Assembly (NCBI RefSeq): GCF_035917995.1
Contig: NZ_CP109131.1
Coordinates: 5,146,001-5,210,000 of the forward strand
DNA length: 64,000 bases
Direction: 5' to 3'
Source: Streptosporangium sp. NBC_01755
Lineage (GTDB): Bacteria > Actinomycetota > Actinomycetes > Streptosporangiales > Streptosporangiaceae
Shown here: one piece after another, positions 38,648 to 47,767 of the stretch
How the letters are laid out: each line of letters opens with the position of its first letter
Numbering within the stretch: position 1 is the first letter of the stretch
The notes under the pieces: model-generated
Seen by the model: the letters and a program-made list of their open reading frames with translations, nothing else
Databases searched by the model: none
What the model was told of the DNA's origin: nothing
Position numbers and translations under genes: made by a program

Positions 38648-39397
38648 GTGAGCGAGTGGAGTTTGGCCTCGGGGGTCTACAACCCCGTGGTGACCGTGGA
38701 CGGGCAGCGGTGGCGGGACTTCGAGCTGGAGTTTCAGGTGGCGGCCTCGGCGGCGGCGCCTCTGGAGCGGGAGCGGATGCGCTGGGGGCCGGCCCGGCTG
38801 GACCAGTGCCGGCCGTACGGGGTGGCGGGCGGGCTGGCCAGGCCTGATCCGCAGACCGAGGAGGACATGCTGCGGGCCGTCCCCCTCACCGAGCAGGGCA
38901 CCCCGCGCCGCTTCCCCGACCCGCGCGGCATGTGGATCAGGTTGATCAACGGGACCGGGCCGGCCGACGACCCGTTCCGGGCCACCAACGCGATCGACTG
39001 CGCGCTGTCGGTGCTCTCCACCTGGTACGGGGCCCCGGCGGTGGCCGCGCCCCGGCGGCCCGAGTACGACCGGGTCGGCAGGCCGCTGCTCAGCGGCGAG
39101 GCCGGGGGAGTGGCCAGGGCGGAGCGGTGGCTGGGACAGCGCTTCCAGTACGTGGGGCAGGGGCGCCACGCCTACCTCCCGATCGCGCAGGCGCTGCTGG
39201 CCGGTGGGCACGGTTCCTCGGCCGTCGTCATCAACCGCTGGCCGGCCGGGGGCAGCCACGCCTGGAACGCGGTGAACTTCGACGGCGAGGTGATCTGGAT
39301 CGACGGGCAGCGGGGGCACATGGCGGTGGAGCCGCCGTACGAGTCGGTGACCGGCGTGTTCTGCGTCGTGATCGACAGGGAGGGGCGGCGGCTGTGA
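38648..39397 (+). CDS. Papain-like toxin glutamine-deamidase (Tox-PL) domain protein
   Basis: 249 residues from GTG 38648. The C-terminal half carries a papain-like triad layout: Cys118 (NAIDCALSVLSTWYG), His204 (GGSHAWNAVN) and Asp219 (VIWIDGQRG), as in the Tox-PL/glutamine deamidase toxin domain. The N-terminal region is a conserved actinobacterial module (SGVYNPVVTVDG). No export signal is visible. The GTGA overlap at 39394 links it to the next gene, a probable immunity partner. Confidence 0.75.
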   Translation: MSEWSLASGVYNPVVTVDGQRWRDFELEFQVAASAAAPLERERMRWGPARLDQCRPYGVAGGLARPDPQTEEDMLRAVPLTEQGTPRRFPDPRGMWIRLINGTGPADDPFRATNAIDCALSVLSTWYGAPAVAAPRRPEYDRVGRPLLSGEAGGVARAERWLGQRFQYVGQGRHAYLPIAQALLAGGHGSSAVVINRWPAGGSHAWNAVNFDGEVIWIDGQRGHMAVEPPYESVTGVFCVVIDREGRRL

Positions 39398-39663
39398 ACC
39401 CGGACCAGGCCAGGGCGGTGGCGGAGGAGTACTTCAACGGTGTCCGCAGCGCAGGCGCCGCCGTCGATATCAGGATTTATGCCTTTCAAGAGGGCTATGT
39501 CGCCTGGGCGAACGAGCCTGAGTCCGACGATCCCAGCGTGCTGCCCGACACCGCCGGCTCCGGGTGCGTGGTCGTCGACCGGGCCACCGGTGAGATCGTC
39601 ATCCGGCCGCTGCTCAACCCCGAGACGGTGGCGGAGCAGTGGCCGGGACGCCGCCCCCGATAA
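39394..39663 (+). CDS. Small YrhB/Imm35-like protein, probable immunity partner
   Basis: 89 residues from GTG 39394, overlapping the stop of the Tox-PL gene. The pattern ARAVAEEYFNG, then FQEGYVAWANEPESD, GCVVVDRATGEIVIRP resembles YrhB-type (Imm35) immunity proteins. The size and coupling fit a toxin-immunity pair; this is an inference. Confidence 0.55.
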   Translation: MNPDQARAVAEEYFNGVRSAGAAVDIRIYAFQEGYVAWANEPESDDPSVLPDTAGSGCVVVDRATGEIVIRPLLNPETVAEQWPGRRPR

Positions 39664-39810
39664 CGGAGACGTCCCGGCCACCCTGCTCGACCCGTCCGGC
39701 CTTGCGGGGCCTTATCGTGGCCTTGCCGGGCTCCGCTCGACCCGCCTGGCCGTGCCTTATCGCGGTCTTGCCGGGCCTCGCTCAGCCCGTTCGGTCGCGC
39801 TCCGGCCTGC

Positions 39811-42321
39811 TCAGCCGCTCGCGAGCGAGCCCACGACCGAGGCGCGGGCCGCGCGCCGGGCGGGCAGGACCGCGGCGAGCACCCCGGCCAGGCCGGACAG
39901 CGCCACGAACGACAGGATCTGCGGCACCGGCAACTGGAAGATGACGTTCTCGGTCATCGTCCGCGCGGCGGCCCAGCCGAACCCGATGCCCAGCACCACG
40001 CCGACCAGCGCGCCGATGAGCCCCAGGACCAGCGCCTCGACCGAGAGCATCCGCCGCAGCTGGGGCCTGGTCAGGCCGAGTGCCCGCAGCAGCGCGGACT
40101 CGCGGGTGCGCTCGTGGACCGACAGGGAGAGCGTGTTGGCGATGCCCAGCAGGGAGATGAGCACCGCCAGGCCGAGCAGCCCCGTGATGATCATCAGCAT
40201 CATGTCGAGCGCCTCGTCGAACTCGCCCCGCACCTCCGTCGAGCTGGCGACCTTCGCCGTCGGATACGGCAGCGTCGCCGCCTCGACGACCATGAGCGCC
40301 CGGTCGGGATCCACCCCGTCGGAGTAGTTGACTATCACCCGGCTGTCGCCCACCTCGCCGAAGTAGCGGTCGAACTCCCGCTCCGGCACCGTCACACCGG
40401 AAAGGCCCGCCTCCGGGCCGGAGACGCCCACGATCGACAGCTCGACCGCACCCGCCTTCGCCGTCCGCACGGTGATCCGGTCACCGACCCCGACCTTGAG
40501 CCGCTCGGCGACGTGGTCCGCGACGAGCGCGGTCCCCGGTACGAGCCGGTCGATCGAGCCCGCGTCGAGCTTAGGGACGAAGCCCGGAGCCGGGGTGAAC
40601 GTCCCCACCTCGTACTTCTCGTCCCCGGTCCCGAGCCTGGCGGTGCTCCCGCGGAACGCGACGACCGCGGTCAGCTCAGGCCTGGTCCGCAGGTCCTCGG
40701 CGATCGCCCGGGGCAACTCCGAGCTGCGATCCTGGCTCTGCACCAGGTAGTCGACCGGGAACTGCTCGTCGAGCTGATGGGCGTACGTCACCCGGATGGT
40801 GCCGGTGAGGACGGAGATGACGGTCATCAGCGTCACACCCACGGTGAGCGCCACCGTGGTGGTCGCCGACCGCTTCGGGTTACGCCGGGAGTTGTCCACG
40901 GCCAGCCTGCCCGGCACGCCGAAGAGCCTGGCCGGAACCCAGCCCGCGAAGGCGGACAGCGGCTTCACGATCACCGGGCCGAGGGTCAGCACCGCCAGGA
41001 ATACGAGCGAGCAGCCGGCCATGACCACGACGAGCGCGGTCTCGCCGGGCTCCATGGCCATTCCCGTCGCGGTGACCCCCGCGCCCGAGACCAGGAAGAG
41101 CACCGTGAAGATCATCCGTATCAGGCCGGCCCTGAAGGTCTGCTCCTCGGCCTGCGAGCGCAGCGCCGCGATCGGCGCCACCCGCGTCGCCGACCGCGCG
41201 GGCAGCAGCGCCGCGCCGACCGTGACGGTCAGGCCGATGACCAGGCCCAGGACGATCGTACGAGGCGTCAGGGAGGCCGCGACCGACGGCAGCGGCGCGT
41301 CGAGCGCGGTCAGCACGGCCAGCGCTCCCGCACCCATGCCGTAGCCGAGCAGCAGGCCCAGCACCGACGACAGCAGGCCGACCACCGCCGACTCCAGCAC
41401 GATCGAGCCGAAGACCTGCCCGCGCGTCGCCCCGATGCAGCGCAGCAGTGCCATCTCACGGGTCCGCTGGGCCACCAGGATGTTGAAGGTGTTGTAGATG
41501 ACCAGCGCGGCCACGAACATCGCCACCACGCCGAACAGCAGCAGACCCAGCGTGAGGAACTCGCTGCTGGCACCGTTGGCCTTGGCCAGGTCCGCCGCGT
41601 ACCGCTCACCGGTCTTGACCTGGTGATCCGCCCCCACGGCCGCCGCGACCGAGGCGCGCAGCGTCTCCTGGGAGACACCCTCGGCGGCGACGACGTCGAC
41701 CTCCCGGAACCCCCGCTGCCCGGTCATCTTTCTGGCGGTGTCGGTGGTGTAGCCGACCGCGCCGGTGTACCCGATCTCCTGGTCCAGGCCGATGTCGAAC
41801 AGCCCCACCAGGGTGAACTCGTGCCTGGCGTTCTCCGAGTCGAGCACCGCGACGGTGTCACCGATCTTGAAACCACGGGTCCTGGCCGTACCCTCGTCGA
41901 GCACCGCCTCCCTCGCGGTCCTCGGCGCCGCACCGCTGACGATCGAGGTACGGTTCAGCGCGCCCTCGGGCAGGGAGATCCCCGCCGTGGGGTAATCACC
42001 GGCCGCCTTGCCGTCCTTGCCGATCAGGGCGGACGTGCCCCGCACCAGCCCCTGGGCGTCGGCGACACCCGCCGTGGCGCGAATCTTCTCCAGGGTCGCG
42101 TCGGAGACGGCCGACGGCTCGTCGCCCTTGTCCGGCCCCGGGAGCACCGCGACGTCGATCCGGTCGGCCGCCGCCGCGAACTTCTGGGTGAAACCCGCCT
42201 CAATGGTGTCGGTCAGTACGAACGTCCCCGCGATGAAGCCCACACCCAGTGCGATCGCCAGCGACGTCAGCATCAGGCGCAGCCGGTGCGCGCGCAGCCC
42301 GGCCAGCGTCGTCCTCAGCAC
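39811..42321 (-). CDS. ABC transporter permease, FtsX/MacB type
   Basis: 836 residues with two FtsX-like repeats. N-terminal segment [20 protein letters not shown], four core helices around residues 255-400 and again near 720-830, with large extracytoplasmic loops between. Internal [21 protein letters not shown] FtsX motifs are present. It abuts (1 bp gap) the ATPase gene at 42323, so together they form one exporter, possibly for lipids or peptides. Confidence 0.92.
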   Translation of the reverse strand: MLRTTLAGLRAHRLRLMLTSLAIALGVGFIAGTFVLTDTIEAGFTQKFAAAADRIDVAVLPGPDKGDEPSAVSDATLEKIRATAGVADAQGLVRGTSALIGKDGKAAGDYPTAGISLPEGALNRTSIVSGAAPRTAREAVLDEGTARTRGFKIGDTVAVLDSENARHEFTLVGLFDIGLDQEIGYTGAVGYTTDTARKMTGQRGFREVDVVAAEGVSQETLRASVAAAVGADHQVKTGERYAADLAKANGASSEFLTLGLLLFGVVAMFVAALVIYNTFNILVAQRTREMALLRCIGATRGQVFGSIVLESAVVGLLSSVLGLLLGYGMGAGALAVLTALDAPLPSVAASLTPRTIVLGLVIGLTVTVGAALLPARSATRVAPIAALRSQAEEQTFRAGLIRMIFTVLFLVSGAGVTATGMAMEPGETALVVVMAGCSLVFLAVLTLGPVIVKPLSAFAGWVPARLFGVPGRLAVDNSRRNPKRSATTTVALTVGVTLMTVISVLTGTIRVTYAHQLDEQFPVDYLVQSQDRSSELPRAIAEDLRTRPELTAVVAFRGSTARLGTGDEKYEVGTFTPAPGFVPKLDAGSIDRLVPGTALVADHVAERLKVGVGDRITVRTAKAGAVELSIVGVSGPEAGLSGVTVPEREFDRYFGEVGDSRVIVNYSDGVDPDRALMVVEAATLPYPTAKVASSTEVRGEFDEALDMMLMIITGLLGLAVLISLLGIANTLSLSVHERTRESALLRALGLTRPQLRRMLSVEALVLGLIGALVGVVLGIGFGWAAARTMTENVIFQLPVPQILSFVALSGLAGVLAAVLPARRAARASVVGSLASG

Positions 42322-42322
42322 C

Positions 42323-43096
42323 TCACGCCTCCAGCTTCATCAGCGTGTCCAGCACCGACTGCGGCGTCGGCCCCACCAACTCGCTGACCAGCAGGCCGTC
42401 CCGAAGGAAGACCACCCGGTCGGCGTACGAGGCCGCCACCGGGTCGTGGGTGACCATCACGATCGTCTGGTCGAGCTCGCGCACCGACGTACGCAGGAAC
42501 GACAGCACCTCGGCACCGCTGCGCGAGTCCAGGTTGCCGGTGGGCTCGTCGGCGAAGATGACCTGCGGCCCGCTGATCAGGGCACGGGCGACCGCGACCC
42601 GCTGCTGCTGGCCACCGGACAGCTCCGAGGGCCTGTGCCCCAGCCGGTCGCGCAACCCCACGGTCTCCACCACCAGGTCGAACAGCTCCGGGTCGGCCAG
42701 CCGCCCGGCGATCTCCAGCGGGAGCCGGATGTTCTGCTCGGCGGTCAGCGTCGGCAGCAGGTTGAACGCCTGGAAGACGAAACCGATCCGCTCGCGGCGC
42801 AGCAGGGTGAGCTGCCTGTCGTTGAGACCGGTGAGCTCCACGTCCCCGATGCGCACCTGCCCGCCGCTCACCGTGTCCAGCCCGGCCAGGCAGTGCATCA
42901 ACGTGGACTTGCCCGACCCCGAGGGCCCCATGATCGCGGTGAAGGCACCGGCCGAGAACGAGACGTCCACGCCACGCAGCGCGTGCACCGCGGTGTCCCC
43001 CCGGCCGTACACCTTCGTGAGACCCCTGGCCGTCACGGCCGGCTCCGCGCCTTTTCCGCGCGTGTCCCACGTGCCGACCTCTCCGGTGATGGTCAC
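42323..43096 (-). CDS. ABC transporter ATP-binding protein
   Basis: 257 residues. Walker [10 protein letters not shown], signature [16 protein letters not shown], Walker [11 protein letters not shown]-loop NLDSRSG, and H-loop VTHDP are all present. It is a LolD/MacB-type ATPase paired with the downstream permease. Confidence 0.95.
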   Translation of the reverse strand: MTITGEVGTWDTRGKGAEPAVTARGLTKVYGRGDTAVHALRGVDVSFSAGAFTAIMGPSGSGKSTLMHCLAGLDTVSGGQVRIGDVELTGLNDRQLTLLRRERIGFVFQAFNLLPTLTAEQNIRLPLEIAGRLADPELFDLVVETVGLRDRLGHRPSELSGGQQQRVAVARALISGPQVIFADEPTGNLDSRSGAEVLSFLRTSVRELDQTIVMVTHDPVAASYADRVVFLRDGLLVSELVGPTPQSVLDTLMKLEA

Positions 43097-43486
43097 GGTT
43101 CGCTCTCCTCAACAACGTGTGGCGTTATGACGCACCAAACGCTATTGGCGGGAAAAGCGGTATCCATCATGAATTAGGCCTGGCCTGCGGCCCTACGCAG
43201 GGCGTACCCAGAAGAGGAGACACCACCTACGTCGCAGCACCACCTCGGCCATTCGGCCGATGACATCCACGAGGGCCGGCCGGGACGGAAGGACGAGAAC
43301 GGTCGGCGCACCTCGAACATGCCGATATTGATCTGCGACCACTGTCCCCGATGTCGGCCAGCGGAGCCAGTGCTCTCCGTTCCTCAGCAGAGGTTGCGAA
43401 CGCGCTGCGGGGAAACCGAGGTTGTCGGCCTGCCTTCCTGATGCCAGGACCGAGGTGGATCTGTACCTTCGGTGCGGAACGTCGCA
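43097..43486. other. Intergenic stretch, 390 bp
   Basis: No gene with credible coding pattern on either strand; a minus-strand frame at 43227-43487 has an unusual composition and no start context. A 6-bp hairpin (CCTGCG..CGCAGG, near 43187-43204) lies upstream of the ABC operon. It includes the promoter of the ATPase gene. Confidence 0.6.
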
Positions 43487-44164
43487 CTAGTCGGCCGAAT
43501 GCGGGGTCACCAGACCGGACTCGTAGGCGTACACGACCACCTGCGCCCGATCCCGCAGACCCAGCTTGGCCAGCACCCGGCCCAGATGCGTCTTGACCGT
43601 CGCCTCCGCCAACTCCAGCCGACCGGCGATCTCCGTGTTCGACAACCCCCTCGCCACCAGCACCAGCACCTCACGCTCCCGCGCCGTCAACCCCGACAAC
43701 GCGGCAGGCTCGACCGCCCCCGCCGAGGGAAGATGCACCGCGAACCGCTCCAGCAACCGCCGCGTCGTACTCGGCGCCACCACCGCGTCCCCACTGTGCA
43801 CCGAATGGATCGCACTCACCAGATCGGCGGGCGGCACATCCTTCAGCAGGAACCCCGACGCACCCGCCTTCAACGCCGCGAACACGTACTCATCCAGATC
43901 GAACGTGGTCAGGATCAGCACCCGAGGACCCCCGGCCACCGAACAGATCAACCGCGTCGCCTCCACCCCGTCCATGACCGGCATCCGCACATCCATCAGC
44001 ACCACGTCGACCTCGACCGCCCGCACCGCCTCCACCGCGGCGGCCCCGTTGCCCGCCTCCGCGACGACCTCGATGCCGGGATGGGCACCGAGCACCATCC
44101 GGAACCCGGTACGCAGCAACTCCTGATCGTCGACCAGCATCACCCGAATCACCTGATCGCTCAC
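43487..44164 (-). CDS. LuxR/NarL-type response regulator
   Basis: 225 residues from GTG 44164. Receiver domain with VMLVDDQELLRTGFRMVL, phospho-acceptor Asp58 (VLMDVRMPVMDG) and conserved Lys in FLLKDVPP. C-terminal HTH: LTAREREVLVLVARGLSNTE, EATVKTHLGRVLAKLGL. It is 106 bp after the kinase gene on the same strand, its cognate partner. Confidence 0.94.
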   Translation of the reverse strand: MSDQVIRVMLVDDQELLRTGFRMVLGAHPGIEVVAEAGNGAAAVEAVRAVEVDVVLMDVRMPVMDGVEATRLICSVAGGPRVLILTTFDLDEYVFAALKAGASGFLLKDVPPADLVSAIHSVHSGDAVVAPSTTRRLLERFAVHLPSAGAVEPAALSGLTAREREVLVLVARGLSNTEIAGRLELAEATVKTHLGRVLAKLGLRDRAQVVVYAYESGLVTPHSAD

Positions 44165-44270
44165 CACTCCACACCCGTCCCGCTCTCCACCGGACACGCC
44201 CGGTCGCTCTCCACAGAACACCCTGCGGGACGCGCCCGATCGCCACCACGCCCGACACGGACACCCGCCC

Positions 44271-45470
44271 TCAAGCCGCCCGGCCCGCCCCGGCCTCACC
44301 GATCGGCAGCCGCGCCACCACCCGGAAACCGCCACCGGGACCGGGCCTCGCCTCCACACTCCCACCGAACAGCGCGACCCGCTCCCGCATGCCGACCAGG
44401 CCGTGCCCGCCCTCGCGCTCCGGCGCCGCCGCACCACGACCGTCGTCGGTCACCCGCAACAGCAACTCCCGTACGCCGTACTCCATCTCCACCACGGCGT
44501 GGCTGTCCGGACCGCCATGCTTGAGAGTATTGGTGAGCGCCTCCTGCACGATCCGATAAACGGTCAACTGCTCCCCCTCCGGAAGCTCCCGAGGAACACC
44601 GAGCATCCGCAACTCCACGGCCAACCCGGACGCACGCACCCGCGCCACCAGATCGTCCAGCTGCGACAGGCTCGGCTGCGGAGCGTACTCCTCCTGCACA
44701 CCGTCGGCCCGCAACACACCCACCATCCGCCGCATCTCCGCCAGCGCCCCGCGCCCCGTCGCCGAGACCGCACGCATCGCCTGACGCGCCTGCTCCGGAT
44801 CATGCTCGATCGCATAACCCGCCCCGTCCGCCTGAACGATCATCACGCTCACATTGTGCGCGACCACATCGTGCAGCTCACGGGCGATCCGGGCCCGCTC
44901 CGCCGCCGCCGCCAACCGGGCCTGCTGGTCGCGCTCCCGCTCCGCCCGCTCGGCCCGCTCCTCCAACCCCTCCAGGTAGCGGCGACGGGTGTTCGTATAG
45001 ATGCCCGCGATCCAGATCGCCACCGCGAACGCCGAAGCCGTGGCGAAGGCACTCAGGTCAAGGGGCAGTGCCGGCCGCGCGAACGCCAGAGCCAGCCCCA
45101 ACTCCACCACCAGGCCCGCGCCGACCGCCCAGCGCAGCGGGCGCCGCGACGCCACACCGTACATGGCGACGAGCACCGAGACGTTGAAGAACAGTGGCTG
45201 CATACCGAACAGCCACTGCAGGAAACAGGTCAGCGAGATGATCACGAAGACCGTGACGGGACGTTGCCGCAACCAGAGCAGAGGCACGAACAGTAGCAAC
45301 CCCAGCCCCGCGAACCCCCAGTGCCCGAGCCTCGTCGCCCCCAACGCCGCCAGGTCACCCGTCCCGACGGCCCAGACGTTGAGCACCGAGACCAGCAGGA
45401 ACGGGCTCAGCCACAGCGCGTCCGTAACCCTGGGATGGCGCCTGCTCCAGGCGCGTAATCTGCCGAACAC
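44271..45470 (-). CDS. Sensor histidine kinase, HisKA_3 type
   Basis: 399 residues. Four to five N-terminal membrane segments (about 18-158), then a coiled coil, dimerisation domain with phospho-acceptor His200 (RIARELHDVVAHNV), and an ATPase domain with EALTNTLKH (N-box), DDGRG and GHGLVGMRERV. Such DesK-like kinases signal through NarL-type regulators, here the adjacent one. Confidence 0.94.
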   Translation of the reverse strand: MFGRLRAWSRRHPRVTDALWLSPFLLVSVLNVWAVGTGDLAALGATRLGHWGFAGLGLLLFVPLLWLRQRPVTVFVIISLTCFLQWLFGMQPLFFNVSVLVAMYGVASRRPLRWAVGAGLVVELGLALAFARPALPLDLSAFATASAFAVAIWIAGIYTNTRRRYLEGLEERAERAERERDQQARLAAAAERARIARELHDVVAHNVSVMIVQADGAGYAIEHDPEQARQAMRAVSATGRGALAEMRRMVGVLRADGVQEEYAPQPSLSQLDDLVARVRASGLAVELRMLGVPRELPEGEQLTVYRIVQEALTNTLKHGGPDSHAVVEMEYGVRELLLRVTDDGRGAAAPEREGGHGLVGMRERVALFGGSVEARPGPGGGFRVVARLPIGEAGAGRAA

Positions 45471-45888
45471 ACCACCACGATACGTATACGCAGATCACGC
45501 CCCTTCCCCCTGAAGGCGGAGCCCGATGTACGACCCAGGTCGCACATCCGGCACGACTTACAGAGCCTTTACGGCCCCTGTGGCACCATGGTTTATGGGA
45601 GCGCCCTTCGGGGTGAGTAAAGGGAGATAGTTTGTGGTGATCAATCACAACGACGCCGGGTCGCGCGGCACACAGACCAAGCCGCGCGACCTGACGTTTT
45701 TCCCCCGTTCCCCCCGCCATACCGGATAGAGCCGCCACACCGGATACCGCTCCGCGCCCGCTCGGATGCTTCGGTGATCTCACCCGAATCACCCGCTTAC
45801 CCGCGCGGATCCACAGGGTTTTTCCCGTCCAGCGGTGGACATCGTGCCGTTCCGGGCGACGCCGGTCCCATGAGCGGTCGACCGGAGC
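45471..45888. other. Intergenic stretch, 418 bp, with terminator
   Basis: No convincing gene. A hypothetical 31-codon frame (GTG 45634, with GGGAGA upstream) is present but unsupported. The main feature is the hairpin at 45659-45691. The 3' end leads into the RHH/HNH genes on the minus strand. Confidence 0.55.
45659..45701 (+). terminator. Intrinsic terminator with T-run
   Basis: Perfect 11-bp arms (45659-45669 and 45681-45691) followed by CTGACGTTTTT. One of the few terminators here with a T-run. The transcript it ends, on the plus strand, has no clear gene, so a short RNA or a small ORF may be made from about 45590-45690. Confidence 0.55.
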
Positions 45889-46128
45889 TCACGCGGGTGA
45901 CTCACCGAAGCCGTTCCCCACGGCGAAGCCACCCGAACGTGCATCCCCGGCCTCACCCGCCACACCGGACGCGGCGGCACGGTCTTCCGCGAGGACGGAT
46001 TCGCGCAGTAATTGAATGGCTCTGCGTATGACCGCAGATCTCGATGCGAAGCGTCTTTCGGTCCGGCAATATTCTATGAAGAATGAATCCTGGGCCGATA
46101 TTGTTATGCTGGTGTCTATCGATTTCAT
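45889..46128 (-). CDS. Ribbon-helix-helix (ParD/CopG-like) protein
   Basis: 79 residues if started at ATG 46128. The RHH pattern is DTSITISAQDSFFIEYC, then RRFASRSAVIRRAIQLLRES, as in ParD antitoxins. It is in the same frame as, and continuous with, the HNH gene through the tRNA, so it could be the C-terminal part of a fusion or a separate protein. No ParE toxin is visible beside it. No strong ribosome site precedes ATG 46128. Confidence 0.6.
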   Translation of the reverse strand: MKSIDTSITISAQDSFFIEYCRTERRFASRSAVIRRAIQLLRESVLAEDRAAASGVAGEAGDARSGGFAVGNGFGESPA

Positions 46129-46156
46129 GTCGACCGGTTGGCTTTGAATTGTTTTG

Positions 46157-46229
46157 TGGGGTCGACGGGATTCGAACCCGCTCTGGACGGTTCCTAAAAC
46201 CGTTGCCTCTGCCGTTGGGCTACGACCCC
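46157..46229 (-). tRNA. tRNA, class I, anticodon appears to be UAG
   Basis: The reverse complement folds as a 73-nt tRNA: acceptor GGGGTCG/CGACCCC, a 3-bp D stem GCC/GGC, anticodon stem ACGGT/ACCGT with loop TTTAGGA, 5-base variable loop, T stem GCGGG/CCCGT with TTCGAAT. The anticodon read by position 34-36 is UAG (a CUA codon, leucine), but leucine tRNAs have a long variable arm and this does not. CCA is not encoded. Isotype therefore unresolved. Confidence 0.8.
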
Positions 46230-46695
46230 TATTCTTGCCTGCGAAATTCTCTGTCTGTGAATGGCAATTTGGGCAGAGAAGGCGCAGGTTTTCTTTTCTG
46301 TTATCCAGCCGGTTGCCATTGATGTGGTCAACGTGCAGTATCAATGCCTGACCTTGCCAGGCGCCCTCGATCCTACAGCCCGCGCAGCGGTATGGCATCC
46401 CGATCTCGATCAAGCTGCGCCTGAGCTGCCCGGGGTTCGAGCGCGGGCTGCCCTCCGATCGTATGGCGAGAACCTGTTCCGGGCGACTGCGTCGTGGTGA
46501 GGGCTTCCCTCTGTTGGGGGAGACCCTGCGAAAGTGCGACGTGTCGATTCCGAAGCGCTTCAGCTGGCGGCTGATGTGGGCGTGGTTGCCGCCCGCGATG
46601 GTGATGCCGAGGCGGCGGAGGACGTCGGCGATGCTGAGGGAGTCGGCCGCGGCCTCCGCCAGCATTTCGGGAGTGTATTTGTATTTGACAGGCAC
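46230..46695 (-). CDS. HNH endonuclease, frame continues into tRNA
   Basis: From GTG 46695 the first 155 residues hold an N-terminal DNA-binding module (EMLAEAAADSLSIADVLRRL, HISRQLKRFGID) and an HNH nuclease domain: Cys104-x2-Cys107, Asp123-His124 (VDHINGNRL) and Cys141-x2-Cys144. No stop occurs before the tRNA; the reading frame runs on through the tRNA and into the RHH region to 45889 (268 residues in total). HNH genes abutting tRNAs like this recur in Actinobacteria. The true C-terminus is unknown. Confidence 0.8.
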
Positions 46696-46769
46696 GCGCC
46701 AAGCCTAGGTAACGGGTACGACAATTCTCGACGCGTGCCGACATCACGATAAATAGCTAAAAAAGGGAT

Positions 46770-47234
46770 TTAATCGACGCCGAGTTCGCGGCGGAGCCGG
46801 GCCACGTGGCCGGTCGCCTTCACGTTGTAGAGGGATTTCTCAATCTTGCCGTCGGCGTCGATGACAAAGGTGGAGCGGATGACCCCGACCGTCGTCTTGC
46901 CGTACATCATCTTCTCCCCGTAGGCGTCGTAGGCCTTGTGGACCTCCAGCGCGGGGTCGGACAGGAGCGGGAAGGTCAGCGCGTCGCGCTCGACGAACTT
47001 GGCGAGCTTGGCGGGGGTGTCCTTCGAGACGCCGAGCACGACGAAGCCGGCCGAGGTGAGCGAGGCGAGGTTGTCGCGGAAGTCGCAGGCCTGCTTGGTG
47101 CAGCCCGGGGTCATCGCGGCTGGGTAGAAGTAGAGGATGACGCGCCTGCCGCGGTACTGCTCCAGCGACACGGTGGTGCCGTCGGCGGCCGGAAGCGTGA
47201 AGTCCGGGGCGGCGTCGCCCGGCTCGAGTTTCAT
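46770..47234 (-). CDS. bcp: Thiol peroxidase, Bcp/AhpC family
   Basis: 154 residues. Peroxidatic Cys45 and resolving Cys50 (TPGCTKQAC), as in Bcp peroxiredoxins. It reduces hydroperoxides with thioredoxin. Convergent/divergent with DUF3618 at 47345 (divergent), a pairing common in Actinobacteria. Confidence 0.95.
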   Translation of the reverse strand: MKLEPGDAAPDFTLPAADGTTVSLEQYRGRRVILYFYPAAMTPGCTKQACDFRDNLASLTSAGFVVLGVSKDTPAKLAKFVERDALTFPLLSDPALEVHKAYDAYGEKMMYGKTTVGVIRSTFVIDADGKIEKSLYNVKATGHVARLRRELGVD

Positions 47235-47344
47235 ATGTCCCTCCGAGGAATGGTTCCCAGGTCAACTTACCGGCCTGTCCGAAGTGCCGTGGGTGGGCCG
47301 GACCTGACAGACTGATCGATGTCAAGGAGTAGGGGAGGAGAGCC

Positions 47345-47677
47345 ATGGCGGACACCGATCCCGCGGAGTTGGAGCGGCGGATCGAGCGCACGCGCGCGGA
47401 GTTGGCCCAGACGGTGGACGCCATCGCGGACCGGGTGAACCCCAAGCGGGTCGCGGAGCGTGGTGTGGCGAAGGTCAGGGCGAACGCGGAGCATTTCGTC
47501 GCCCAGGTCGGTGATCTGGTGACCGGTGCGGCGGGGCCGAAACCGGTCAGGCTGGACGGCGAGCCCGAGGATCTGTGGGCGGATGACCGGCCGGATCTGG
47601 CGCCGATTCTGATCGGTGTGGGTGCGGTGCTGGCGGTCAGCGCGGTGATTATGCTGTGGCGGCGCCGTCGCCGGTGA
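47345..47677 (+). CDS. DUF3618 membrane protein
   Basis: 110 residues. The family pattern is DPAELERRIERTRAELAQTV, DAIADRVNPKRVAERG, then one C-terminal transmembrane segment and a basic end (WRRRRR). Function unknown; placed beside bcp as in relatives. Confidence 0.9.
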   Translation: MADTDPAELERRIERTRAELAQTVDAIADRVNPKRVAERGVAKVRANAEHFVAQVGDLVTGAAGPKPVRLDGEPEDLWADDRPDLAPILIGVGAVLAVSAVIMLWRRRRR

Positions 47678-47714
47678 TCGGCGGTCCCGAATTGAGTAGG
47701 GGTTTACTCATGTG

Positions 47715-47756
47715 CCCTTTTCCCTGCTCGCGGAACATTGCGAGCAAGGAAAAGGG
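47715..47756 (+). promoter_or_regulatory. Hairpin covering the ribosome site of the 47768 gene
   Basis: Arms 47715-47731 and 47740-47756 (17 bases, one mismatch, loop of 8). The right arm ends in AAAGGG and overlaps the ribosome site AAGGGAGGG (47752-47759) of the gene at 47768, so folding would hinder translation. Could also be a terminator for the DUF3618 gene. Confidence 0.5.
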
Positions 47757-47767
47757 AGGGCAAATCC

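Noticed and set aside
28577..39663. A complete prophage or integrated conjugative element
   Set aside because: No integrase, terminase, capsid, relaxase or clear attachment repeats were seen, only regulators, tailoring-gene fragments and toxin-domain genes.
43227..43487. Possible 86-codon gene between the response regulator and ABC genes
   Set aside because: Composition and start context do not resemble a gene; probably intergenic.
46157..46229. Standard tRNA-Leu
   Set aside because: The anticodon fits leucine but the short variable loop does not; kept as a class I tRNA of unresolved isotype.
46083..46351. Plus-strand frames opposite the tRNA
   Set aside because: They read the tRNA complement in translation and have no family features.
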